Assembly (NCBI RefSeq): GCF_045999315.1 | Contig: NZ_CP174607.1 | Span: 3,348,001-3,412,000 of the forward strand | Source of the DNA: Peredibacter sp045999315 | Lineage (GTDB): Bacteria; Bdellovibrionota; Bacteriovoracia; Bacteriovoracales; Bacteriovoracaceae | Direction of reading: 5' to 3' | Length of the DNA: 64,000 nt | Translations under genes and position numbers: made by a program | Part shown: positions 1 through 6,965 of the stretch, piece by piece | Layout: each line of letters opens with the position of its first letter | How positions within the stretch are numbered: the stretch's first letter is position 1 | Notes under the pieces: generated by a model | Seen by the model: only the letters and a program-made list of their open reading frames with translations | Database searches by the model: none | Told to the model about the DNA's origin: nothing

Positions 1-1680
1 GAATTCGTTAGGAATTACACCACCCTTAATTTCGTTGTTGAAACGGTAAACTTGGTCTTCACGCTCTTTGCGGTCGTCAGTAAGAGGTTTAATCATACCA
101 GCAACTTTTGCGAACTGACCCGAACCACCCGTTTGCTTCTTGTGTGTGTATTCAAGCTTAGCAGAACCACGGATTGTTTCACGGTAGTTAACCTGTGGAG
201 CACCGATTTCTACTTCAGCTTTGTACTCACGCTTAAGACGCTCAACGTAGATCTCTAGGTGAAGCTCACCCATACCTGCGATACGTGTTTCACCAGATTC
301 TTCATCTGTGAAAAGGTGGAACGTAGGGTCTTCTTTAATGAAGCGGGCAAGACCTTTAGACATACGAGCTTGCATTTCCTTATCTTTAGCTTTGATTGAA
401 AGCTCGATAACTGGAATAGGTACGTGCATACCTTCACAAGATAGGTGCTCTAGGTTTCCATCTTCATTTACGAAAGTATCACCCGAAGCACAGTCAACAC
501 CGATCATCGCGATGATGTCACCAGCTGATGCTGAATCGATGTTTTCACGATCGTTAGAGTTCATACGAACGATACGACCTACACGTACGCGTTTCTTCGT
601 ACGAGTATTGATTAGAGTGTCACCCTTGTTAAGAGTACCTTGGTAAATACGAGTATAAGTCAGCTGACCGAATTGTTCGTCAGTGATCTTGAACGCCATA
701 CATACTAGACCTTTGTCGAACTCAGGAAGAAGGTCAACCTTCTCACCAGTCTTAGAGTCGATAGCTTTAGAGTGCTCAGCAGTTACCGGAGATGGTAAGT
801 AACGAGCAACAGCGTTTAGAAGAAGTTGAACACCTTTGTTTTTGAAAGCTGAACCCATGAATACTGGAGTGAAAGCTAGTGACTGAACACCTTTCTTAAC
901 TGCAGCGTGGATTTGCTCTTCAGATACATCTTTACCATCAAGGATGGCTTCCATCATGTTGTCATCAAAAGCTGAAACAACATCTAGCATTTCTTCACGA
1001 GCTTTTGTCGCTTGATCTACTAGTTCACCAGGAATTGCTTCCTCGCGAACGATTTCACCGTTATCGCCGTCAAAGTAGTAGGCCTTCATAGTGATTAGGT
1101 CTACGCAACCTTTGAAGTTTTCTTCAGCACCAATAGGAACTTGCATAAGAACAGCGTTGTGACCAAGCTTCTCTTTAAGAGCTTTTACACCGTTCCAAGG
1201 GTTAGCGCCCATACGGTCCATCTTGTTAAGGAAGGCCATACGAGGAACGCGGTAACGCTTCATCTGACGGTCTACAGTGATTGACTGAGACTGTACACCT
1301 GCTACTGAACAAAGAACTAGGATCGCGCCGTCAAGAACGCGAAGTGAACGCTCTACTTCTACCGTAAAGTCCACGTGTCCCGGAGTATCAATCAAGTTGA
1401 TCTTGATGTTTTTCTCATCACCTTCAGCGTACTTGATACCTTTCTTATCAATACCCATCCATTCAACAGTTGTAGCTGCTGATGTAATTGTAATACCTTT
1501 TTCACGCTCAAGCTCCATGTGGTCCATGGTTGCGCCGGCGCCGCCGCCTTTAACGTCTTCGATCTTGTGGATCTTAGAACAGTAGAAAAGGATGCGTTCT
1601 GATAGTGTTGTCTTACCAGAGTCAATGTGGGCAGAAATCCCAATGTTTCTAGTTTTAGACAGGTTCTTGTCGATACTCAT
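1..1680 (-). CDS. fusA: Elongation factor G (C-terminus cut off by window edge)
   Basis: Translational GTPase that drives ribosome translocation in the cytoplasm. The 560 visible codons carry the G1 loop AHIDSGKTT near residues 17-25, the switch motif EREKGITI, DTPGH and NKMD, so the GTPase domain is complete; domain IV and V sequence continues to the window edge without a stop. About 140 residues of a normal ~700-residue EF-G are missing. The insert KGGGAGATMDHMELE before the switch resembles the mitochondrial/spd-type EF-G1 subfamily rather than the classical E. coli type (inference). The start is set by a GGAG Shine-Dalgarno 7 bases before ATG at 1680. A near-consensus sigma-70 promoter lies just upstream. 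Confidence 0.97.
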   Translation of the reverse strand, partial: MSIDKNLSKTRNIGISAHIDSGKTTLSERILFYCSKIHKIEDVKGGGAGATMDHMELEREKGITITSAATTVEWMGIDKKGIKYAEGDEKNIKINLIDTPGHVDFTVEVERSLRVLDGAILVLCSVAGVQSQSITVDRQMKRYRVPRMAFLNKMDRMGANPWNGVKALKEKLGHNAVLMQVPIGAEENFKGCVDLITMKAYYFDGDNGEIVREEAIPGELVDQATKAREEMLDVVSAFDDNMMEAILDGKDVSEEQIHAAVKKGVQSLAFTPVFMGSAFKNKGVQLLLNAVARYLPSPVTAEHSKAIDSKTGEKVDLLPEFDKGLVCMAFKITDEQFGQLTYTRIYQGTLNKGDTLINTRTKKRVRVGRIVRMNSNDRENIDSASAGDIIAMIGVDCASGDTFVNEDGNLEHLSCEGMHVPIPVIELSIKAKDKEMQARMSKGLARFIKEDPTFHLFTDEESGETRIAGMGELHLEIYVERLKREYKAEVEIGAPQVNYRETIRGSAKLEYTHKKQTGGSGQFAKVAGMIKPLTDDRKEREDQVYRFNNEIKGGVIPNEF

Positions 1681-1731
1681 CTGTACTCCAAATAAAGTTA
1701 GAGGGTCCTATATAAAAAAATTTTAGCCTGC

Positions 1732-1760
1732 ATCATAATGAAGGCCCAGCTTATCGTCAA
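1732..1760 (-). promoter_or_regulatory. Sigma-70 promoter of fusA
   Basis: On the minus strand TTGACG (1760-1755) is followed after exactly 17 bases by TATGAT (1737-1732), each matching consensus at five of six positions. It points at fusA, giving a leader of about 45 bases with the GGAG ribosome site. Its strength fits a highly expressed translation factor. Confidence 0.75.
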
Positions 1761-1828
1761 TTGTTTTCGCCCACTTGAATCGCTTTTTGCTTATTGCCAA
1801 AATCTCTTTTTTCGACGAAATATTTGGT

Positions 1829-2458
1829 ATGACTGGTAAGAAAGACTTAGATAAATCAACCCTATACGAAGCTGTCAAATCCCTTGTAGAGACGCCGTCT
1901 CAACATATCCACTTGAATCAGCAAAAGCTTTTCACTCTTTTTAGCGTAGCTTTTCAGTATATTTTGTTCCGCTCAACCAAACACCCGGGCCATTATATCA
2001 TACGAATCGAAGATTCTATGCTCGCCGAGAAATTAGCACGCAAAGCGAAAGATGAGACCACTCGTAAGTTCATGAATCGCCTACTTGTGCCTCGTCGTCT
2101 TGCGTACGGTAACTCAACTTTCCACTTGGATTATTTTCCACTGGCAACTTGGGGAGTCACTAAGGATCTTCCGAAAGAAAAAATCCAAGGTGCGATCATT
2201 GTTAAAAATACCTCTCACAATCCATTGATTGATGAATCTGATTTCCGTCACGTGACTGAAGATGATCAGGCGATTCAATTGTTTGGGAAAAATTATTATC
2301 TCAGTACACTGATGGACATTTGTCCTCGTACCATCACCATCGCCTTCGATGAAGCATTCGAAGGTCTTGATACAATTCAATTTGATTTTATCGAAGAGAA
2401 ATCAGAAAGAATGGTTGATGGAGTGATGATTTCAGAAGACGTGCAGTTCGAAGATTAG
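1829..2458 (+). CDS. Conserved-looking protein of unknown function
   Basis: A cytoplasmic protein of about 209 residues with no signal peptide or membrane segment; I do not recognise its family. It is rich in charged residues in the N-terminal half and turns to beta-like sequence in the second half, ending in an acidic tail. The ATG at 1829 is chosen because the longer reading begins with a TTG at 1775 and neither start has a clear ribosome site. It diverges from fusA and its stop overlaps the stop of the convergent MORN-repeat gene by 4 bp. Codon use matches the neighbouring genes, so it is probably a real gene. Confidence 0.7.
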   Translation: MTGKKDLDKSTLYEAVKSLVETPSQHIHLNQQKLFTLFSVAFQYILFRSTKHPGHYIIRIEDSMLAEKLARKAKDETTRKFMNRLLVPRRLAYGNSTFHLDYFPLATWGVTKDLPKEKIQGAIIVKNTSHNPLIDESDFRHVTEDDQAIQLFGKNYYLSTLMDICPRTITIAFDEAFEGLDTIQFDFIEEKSERMVDGVMISEDVQFED

Positions 2459-3225
2459 ACCTTCACGCCTTCTTTGTATTGAATCTCGGTTAAATTTCCA
2501 TTGCGATCAAACTCTTTCCAAAGGCCATTTTTCAAATCGTCTTTGTACTTTCCTTGTGCCTTGATCTGGCCATTGCTGTAGTAAAACACCCACACACCGG
2601 CCTTAAATCCGTCGAGGTAATCTCCTTCAGCGAGAATTGATCCTGTATCGTAATTGTGGCGCCAAGAACCGATGCGCTTATTCTTAGAATAAACACCTTC
2701 GGCCGCCAGCACACCATTCTCAAACATGATTTTTCCTGGGCCGTCTTTCCATTGTTTCGGATAAAACACGTCCTGCGGAGGAAACTTCCAGTTGAAGCCA
2801 TTGATTCGCTCTTCCATCTGAAGTTTACGAGTGGCCTTTAAGATATAATACTTGGCCGCATCGATCTCCTGAGGAGTGAGTTCTTTAATGTAAGAGAGTT
2901 CATCTTTCAGACGAGACATAAGACGAGGAATGATGGATTCCATCTCCATGATCTTGGATTCCTCTGAACCCCAAAGACATTTAGCAAAAATAGTAAGTGT
3001 TTGTTCCTGCGCCGTTAGAACTGAATCTATATCATCACTCGTAAGCTCCAAGAAATCTTTAAAAGTCCGGATGTTCTTCATGACATAACTCATGAAGATC
3101 GGATCTTCTAAAACTCCTGCAGTGAAAATCTGGGCGCGCGTTTGTGCTCCAGTAGTTTCCATATTGATGACGAATTCTTTAAATCCATCCAGTTGACGGC
3201 GTTTAATACGATCTAGCATTCCCAT
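2455..3225 (-). CDS. MORN/YwqK-like repeat protein
   Basis: A 256-residue protein whose last ~85 residues are a row of short beta-hairpin repeats of the form xxGxxxxGxWxxYxxxGxL, as in the MORN-type repeats of YwqK-family proteins. Such repeats act as binding scaffolds; the YwqK name carries an antitoxin label in databases, but no toxin partner is seen here. The N-terminal ~165 residues look helical and are unassigned. No signal peptide. A perfect TATAAT lies only 8 bases before ATG at 3225, so the transcript may be leaderless; a second in-frame ATG at 3219 is possible. Confidence 0.75.
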   Translation of the reverse strand: MGMLDRIKRRQLDGFKEFVINMETTGAQTRAQIFTAGVLEDPIFMSYVMKNIRTFKDFLELTSDDIDSVLTAQEQTLTIFAKCLWGSEESKIMEMESIIPRLMSRLKDELSYIKELTPQEIDAAKYYILKATRKLQMEERINGFNWKFPPQDVFYPKQWKDGPGKIMFENGVLAAEGVYSKNKRIGSWRHNYDTGSILAEGDYLDGFKAGVWVFYYSNGQIKAQGKYKDDLKNGLWKEFDRNGNLTEIQYKEGVKV

Positions 3226-3233
3226 GGAAGAGA

Positions 3234-3263
3234 ATTATAGGGCCGGATTTTTATGTGAAACAA
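3234..3263 (-). promoter_or_regulatory. Promoter for a probably leaderless transcript
   Basis: On the minus strand TTGTTT (3263-3258), 18 bases, then a perfect TATAAT (3239-3234). The ATG of the MORN-repeat gene begins 8 bases after the -10 box, where the transcript start is expected, so little or no 5' leader remains. The -35 region lies in one copy of a 13-bp direct repeat GAAACAAAAAATT (3257-3269, second copy 3358-3370). Confidence 0.5.
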
Positions 3264-3385
3264 AAAATTTTAAGCACTTGTAACCTTTTGAAATCTCTAA
3301 GTTTCATAAAGGCCATGATTAAGAATTTCTTTAAAAAGTGGGTTCTGAAGGCAAATTGAAACAAAAAATTCTCACCTGAATAGAA

Positions 3386-3406
3386 AAGGGGCCCAAAAGG
3401 CCCCTT
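3386..3406 (-). terminator. Hairpin terminator after repeat lipoprotein
   Basis: AAGGGGCC (3386-3393), loop CAAAA, GGCCCCTT (3399-3406): an 8-bp perfect GC-rich stem. Read on the minus strand it follows the lipoprotein stop at 3434 and ends in a short T-rich stretch, so it is likely the factor-independent terminator of that gene. It may also work in the opposite direction. Confidence 0.7.
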
Positions 3407-3433
3407 CCCTAAGACATGAAAAGAAATCCTCTA

Positions 3434-4372
3434 TTAGATACCACTGGTCGCGCCGTAGGTTGTTCCACCAGTTGTTCCACCAGTTGTTCCACCAGTTGTT
3501 CCACCAGTTGTTCCACCAGTAGTTCCGCCAGTTGTTCCGCCAGTTGTTCCGCCAGTTGTTCCTCCAGTTGTTCCACCAGTTGTGCCACCAGTTGTGCCAC
3601 CAGTTGTTCCGCCAGTAGTTCCGCCAGTTGTGCCGCCAGTTGTGCCACCAGTTGTGCCACCAGTTGTGCCGCCAGTTGTGCCGCTACCAGTACGAGTGAT
3701 TACCGAACAAGCAATCGGTAGAGTTTGGGCCGCTGGAAGGCCATCAATTGAGCCAACAGTTGCTGGAAGAATGGTGTCCGAAGGAACACCGTGAACCATG
3801 ATCACTTGGCCTTCAAACTGTAAAGTGTCACCGGCCGGAAGTTTAACAATGGAATCATCAGGATTCGAATCAGTAGCAGTCAGATCATTCATCATTTCCG
3901 CTAAAGATGAATCTTCACTATAATTGTAGTTTCCACCTGAAGGATATTGATTAGCACCCTCATTCTGAGAATCAAGATCACCATCTAATGGAACAAGCAT
4001 CTGGCCCGCAACCGCTTGAGCTTCGGCCGCATCCACAATTCCATCACCATTGGTATCAGCAGCGGCGGTCGGACAGGCCGTTCCAGTTGCGATGTACTGA
4101 ATATGCTGGCCCTCAGGAGCGCCTGATACGGCCATATTAATCCCAACATCATCACCATTCACAATAATATCGGCCGTGCCGCCAACGTCCGGTGCAATAC
4201 CAGTATTAATAGGGGCCAGAGTTCCCTGATATGTTCCTTGTACTTGTTGATCTTGTTGTTGCTGTGGAGTGCTGCTTGAATCATCATCATCACTTCCACA
4301 ACCAACCAGCGCCGTTCCCATGACTGATACAAGAAGTAGAGGTGCTATTTTCTTAGTGAGAATCTTTTTCAT
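3434..4372 (-). CDS. Secreted lipoprotein with EF-hand loop and TTGG tandem repeats
   Basis: A 312-residue lipoprotein. Signal peptide with lipobox LVGC (Cys25), then a DDDD and poly-Gln linker. Residues 107-118 (DTNGDGIVDAAE) are a textbook 12-residue EF-hand calcium loop with acidic or polar residues at positions 1, 3, 5, 9 and 12. The C-terminal ~75 residues are about 19 copies of Thr-Thr-Gly-Gly encoded by 12-bp tandem repeats, likely a flexible surface stalk. I do not recognise the central domain. ATG at 4372 has a GGAGG site. No partner gene is adjacent; a hairpin terminator follows. Role at the cell surface is inferred. Confidence 0.85.
   Translation of the reverse strand: MKKILTKKIAPLLLVSVMGTALVGCGSDDDDSSSTPQQQQDQQVQGTYQGTLAPINTGIAPDVGGTADIIVNGDDVGINMAVSGAPEGQHIQYIATGTACPTAAADTNGDGIVDAAEAQAVAGQMLVPLDGDLDSQNEGANQYPSGGNYNYSEDSSLAEMMNDLTATDSNPDDSIVKLPAGDTLQFEGQVIMVHGVPSDTILPATVGSIDGLPAAQTLPIACSVITRTGSGTTGGTTGGTTGGTTGGTTGGTTGGTTGGTTGGTTGGTTGGTTGGTTGGTTGGTTGGTTGGTTGGTTGGTTGGTTYGATSGI
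3459..3684. repeat. 12-bp tandem repeat array (about 19 units)
   Basis: Back-to-back units of gttgttccacca and third-position variants (ccg, gtg, agt) fill this stretch of the lipoprotein gene. Each unit encodes Thr-Thr-Gly-Gly on the minus strand, and because the unit is a multiple of three, gain or loss of copies keeps the frame and changes only stalk length. Confidence 0.95.
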
Positions 4373-4377
4373 AAGGC

Positions 4378-4405
4378 CTCCAGTTACGAGTTACTTACTC
4401 TGGAG
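4378..4405 (-). promoter_or_regulatory. Possible Shine-Dalgarno-masking hairpin
   Basis: In the lipoprotein leader CTCCAG (4405-4400, minus strand) can pair with CTGGAG (4383-4378), which contains the ribosome site just ahead of ATG at 4372. Six base pairs with a 16-base loop is a modest structure, so this is tentative. Confidence 0.3.
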
Positions 4406-4483
4406 ATCATTCATGTGACCTCAGGCGCCCGTAAATGAAGTTGAACTTGAGAACGTTGGAGTGAAAGGCCCTAAAAGACCGAC

Positions 4484-5650
4484 TTAGTTTTGTTTAACTC
4501 GATCAATTGTTTTGTGAAAAAGGGTCTTAATTTTTGCGAGTTCTTCATCAGAGAGATGAAAACCAAATGAAAGACGAAGGCCGTTCTTGGCAACATCTTT
4601 TTTGCCTAACTGAAGTAGCACCAGGCTGTCTTTGGCCGCACCTGAGCTGCAGGCAGAGCCGGCGCTAATCATGAGCCCATTAAGATCAAATAGGGCCAGT
4701 GCAATATCAGAGGTGAGTCGATTCAAATAAAAGTAAATGGTGTTCGCGTTTCGACGTGGACCTTTTAAGACCCCGCCAATGCCGCTTAATTCGCTTTCTA
4801 TGAAGTTTTCAAGCTCGTCCCGTCTCTTTGCATTCTGAACGACATCAAATTTTTTAAGGTCATTTAAGGCCAAAACAATGCTTCTCACCCCTTGAGGATT
4901 TTCTGTCCCTGAGCGAAGTCCTTGTTGCTGTCCCCCACCTAAAACAAGAGCACTGAAAGGAAGTTCCTTCTTAAAGAAAGAGAAGCCGATGCCTTTAAAG
5001 GCCCCGAACTTGTGGGCCGAAAAACTCCACACATCCCCTACTGAAAGGTTCTGCCACTCGGGAATTTTTCCCGGGGCCTGAACACAATCCACGTGAATGT
5101 AGAGATCAGGAACACTTTTAAAAGGAACAAGCTCTTCCAGAGGAGAAACAAAACCTGTTTCGTTATGGACCCAAAGATGATGATACAGAATGACGAGTTC
5201 TGGATTATTGTCTTTTTTGTCTTTAATAATTTCTAAATTTTTCTCGTGATTGTAGGTCAGATCATCATTGTGCACGAGTTCCAAAAACTTCACGTGCGGA
5301 CCCCAATAACGCTCACTCAAATTTGCCACGGCCGGATGATCAATGCGTGAATAGCACACTAAAAGTTCACTACCCTTAAGACGGGCCAATTCTGAAAATG
5401 AATAAGTAAAAGTTAAAAATGCTTCGGTAGCACCAGAATGAAAAAAAAGCTTCGTGTCTTTTTCTGATTTTCCAAAGATCTGATAGATCTCTGCTCGTCC
5501 TTCATTAATGAGTTTGCGAGATGCTTTACCGGAAGTGTGTTGGCTGGCCGGATTTGCGAAAAGCACATCGCCACTTTTCATCCAGCTTAAGACTGAATGA
5601 GAAAGTGGCGACGTAGCATTATAATCGAGGTATAGACGTTCGAGATTCAC
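4484..5650 (-). CDS. Cysteine desulfurase (NifS/IscS family)
   Basis: PLP enzyme that takes sulfur from L-cysteine and passes it as persulfide to Fe-S cluster or thio-modification pathways. The 388 residues show the N-terminal LDYNATSP motif, the PLP-binding HVDCVQ (Asp188) and SAHKFG (Lys214), and the flexible loop with active cysteine in SAGSACSSG (Cys334). Length and motif order match group I desulfurases. It lies 20 bp after an Rrf2 regulator gene on the same strand, the usual iscR-iscS order, but no IscU, IscA or ferredoxin gene follows, so whether it is the housekeeping IscS is uncertain. Confidence 0.93.
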   Translation of the reverse strand: MNLERLYLDYNATSPLSHSVLSWMKSGDVLFANPASQHTSGKASRKLINEGRAEIYQIFGKSEKDTKLFFHSGATEAFLTFTYSFSELARLKGSELLVCYSRIDHPAVANLSERYWGPHVKFLELVHNDDLTYNHEKNLEIIKDKKDNNPELVILYHHLWVHNETGFVSPLEELVPFKSVPDLYIHVDCVQAPGKIPEWQNLSVGDVWSFSAHKFGAFKGIGFSFFKKELPFSALVLGGGQQQGLRSGTENPQGVRSIVLALNDLKKFDVVQNAKRRDELENFIESELSGIGGVLKGPRRNANTIYFYLNRLTSDIALALFDLNGLMISAGSACSSGAAKDSLVLLQLGKKDVAKNGLRLSFGFHLSDEELAKIKTLFHKTIDRVKQN

Positions 5651-5670
5651 TCGTTAGGAAAAAACCATTA

Positions 5671-6201
5671 TTACTGGTTCATTTCTCCAACATTTGAGCG
5701 AATTGCAGATGCGTTTGTATTTGCAGCTGTTTCTCCGAACGCTCCGGCACCCTTACGAGAAAGGTCACCAAGAGTTGTAGTAGCTAGGTAATCTTGCATG
5801 ATTGTACCTAGGTTTTCGAAATATGACTTAGTCAGGTTGAACTCTTTTGTATCAACAACAGCGTTGATTTCGTTACCTGCTTCGTCTTTAAGAATTTCAA
5901 TACCAGAAGATGGTACGCCAAGAATGTCACGAGCTGGGTTGATGTTCTCACCAACGCAGTCTAGAACGTCCTTCACTGAAATTTCGTCCATAGGACGAGA
6001 TAGTACGTAACCGCCGCCTGGACCACGAACAGATTTTACTACTTTACCTGTGCGAAGCTTTCTGAAAAGCTGCTCAAGATAGTGTAGAGAGATTGATTGT
6101 CTTGTAGAGATTTCTTGAAGTCTTACTGGGTTTCCATTTGAGTGGAAAGTAAGGTCAAGCATAGCTCGAACTGCGTAACGTCCTTTAGATGTAAGTCTCA
6201 T
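5671..6201 (-). CDS. Rrf2/IscR-family transcription regulator lacking Fe-S cysteines
   Basis: A 176-residue DNA-binding regulator. The winged helix (MRLTSKGRYAVRAMLDL start, then helix-turn-helix and wing GPGGGYVLSRP) is typical of Rrf2 proteins. IscR and NsrR bind a cluster through three cysteines about residues 92-106; here only one Cys (in DVLDCVGE) is present and the Cys-rich loop is replaced by NINPARDILGVPSSG. It therefore probably senses something other than a [2Fe-2S] cluster, or none. ATG at 6201 is set by GGAGGAAGACA directly before it; the longer TTG reading to 6222 would include that site. Probably cotranscribed with the desulfurase gene. Confidence 0.9.
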   Translation of the reverse strand: MRLTSKGRYAVRAMLDLTFHSNGNPVRLQEISTRQSISLHYLEQLFRKLRTGKVVKSVRGPGGGYVLSRPMDEISVKDVLDCVGENINPARDILGVPSSGIEILKDEAGNEINAVVDTKEFNLTKSYFENLGTIMQDYLATTTLGDLSRKGAGAFGETAANTNASAIRSNVGEMNQ

Positions 6202-6309
6202 TGTCTTCCTCCATAAATCCAAAAAAGTTGGTAAATTTTTTATCGGGTTCCCAAACCATCCTTGTCACCCGAGAGACTTCGATCTGGATGCCGCTCATAA
6301 CAATCCAGA

Positions 6310-6356
6310 CTAAATATCTCCTAAATAGTATGACCTTTTCTTTTTTCCCACGTCAA
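6310..6356 (-). promoter_or_regulatory. Promoter and repeat operator of the rrf2-desulfurase operon
   Basis: On the minus strand TTGACG (6356-6351), 18 bases, CATACT (6332-6327). Overlapping and just past the -10 box lie two copies of CTAAATA (6310-6316 and 6321-6327, plus strand) 11 bp apart, one helical turn, inside a partly symmetric ACTA-N13-TAGT. The position suits autorepression by the Rrf2 protein (inference). Confidence 0.5.
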
Positions 6357-6429
6357 CTTTTAAATCTGAAACAATTCTGTATTTTCCGTAGGGGCATTTG
6401 GTTCTGCAAAAAACGACCATGATATCGCC

Positions 6430-6467
6430 AAATTAACTCGCCCCGAAGGGAGCGGTGGTGTTAATTT
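6430..6467 (-). terminator. Hairpin after tsaE, possible operon terminator
   Basis: AAATTAAC (6430-6437) pairs with GTTAATTT (6460-6467), and an inner CGCCCC/GGAGCG pairing with one mismatch closes on a GAAG loop. It lies 32 bp after the tsaE stop. There is no long T-run, so it may be a processing or weak termination site for the cdaA-tsaE operon. Confidence 0.4.
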
Positions 6468-6498
6468 GTCTCCGGGCAGAATCTTCCGACAGAGTTAA

Positions 6499-6957
6499 TC
6501 AGTCATCGTGAAGTGAGTACAAAAAGAAGTTTCGAGAAGGTCCTTCCGGAGACTCCGATGGACCTGGTTGAACGGTAATTTCTAATAAGTATGGGGTGAA
6601 GCTCTCTGGTAATTCTCTGACCAAACGTCGGGCAAATTTCATTCCCCACTCAACAAAGAAGTACTGCTTATCTTCGAGATAAACAGGTATCTCCAGTTGA
6701 AGGATTTCCTCGTTTTTTTCAATCCGATAGAGATCGGCGTGAAGAAAATTTTTACATTCAGAGAGGATTGAATAAGTCGGGCTCATCACTTCCGCCTCAC
6801 CAATAAAAGACTGAGTGAAAGTTGTTTTGCCGGCGCCCAAGTCCCCTTCCAGAATAATCATGGCCGGGGTTTTAGCGAGGTCCTTTAATTCATACACAAT
6901 ATAAGACAGGTCTGACTTATAAACTTTTTTCCATTCGCGGATGAGCTTCTTATTCAT
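6499..6957 (-). CDS. tsaE: tRNA threonylcarbamoyladenosine synthesis ATPase TsaE
   Basis: Small P-loop ATPase that works with TsaB and TsaD to place t6A at position 37 of ANN-decoding tRNAs. The 152-residue length is normal. Visible motifs are the Walker A EGDLGAGKTT (37-46), the switch-like SPTYSIL, the HADLYRI segment and the FVEWG motif, all typical of TsaE. It is the last gene of a minus-strand operon, 8 bp after nnr. TsaB and TsaD are not in this window. Confidence 0.95.
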   Translation of the reverse strand: MNKKLIREWKKVYKSDLSYIVYELKDLAKTPAMIILEGDLGAGKTTFTQSFIGEAEVMSPTYSILSECKNFLHADLYRIEKNEEILQLEIPVYLEDKQYFFVEWGMKFARRLVRELPESFTPYLLEITVQPGPSESPEGPSRNFFLYSLHDD

Positions 6958-6965
6958 GGGTCAAT

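Noticed and set aside
3459..3684. CRISPR-like repetition
   Set aside because: Units are 12 bp, directly adjacent with no spacers, and inside a coding frame.
3416..3794. Plus-strand ORFs of Cys-Ser or Pro-Val-Val repeats
   Set aside because: They are antisense readings of the 12-bp repeat array; the minus-strand frame has a lipoprotein signal, ribosome site and terminator.
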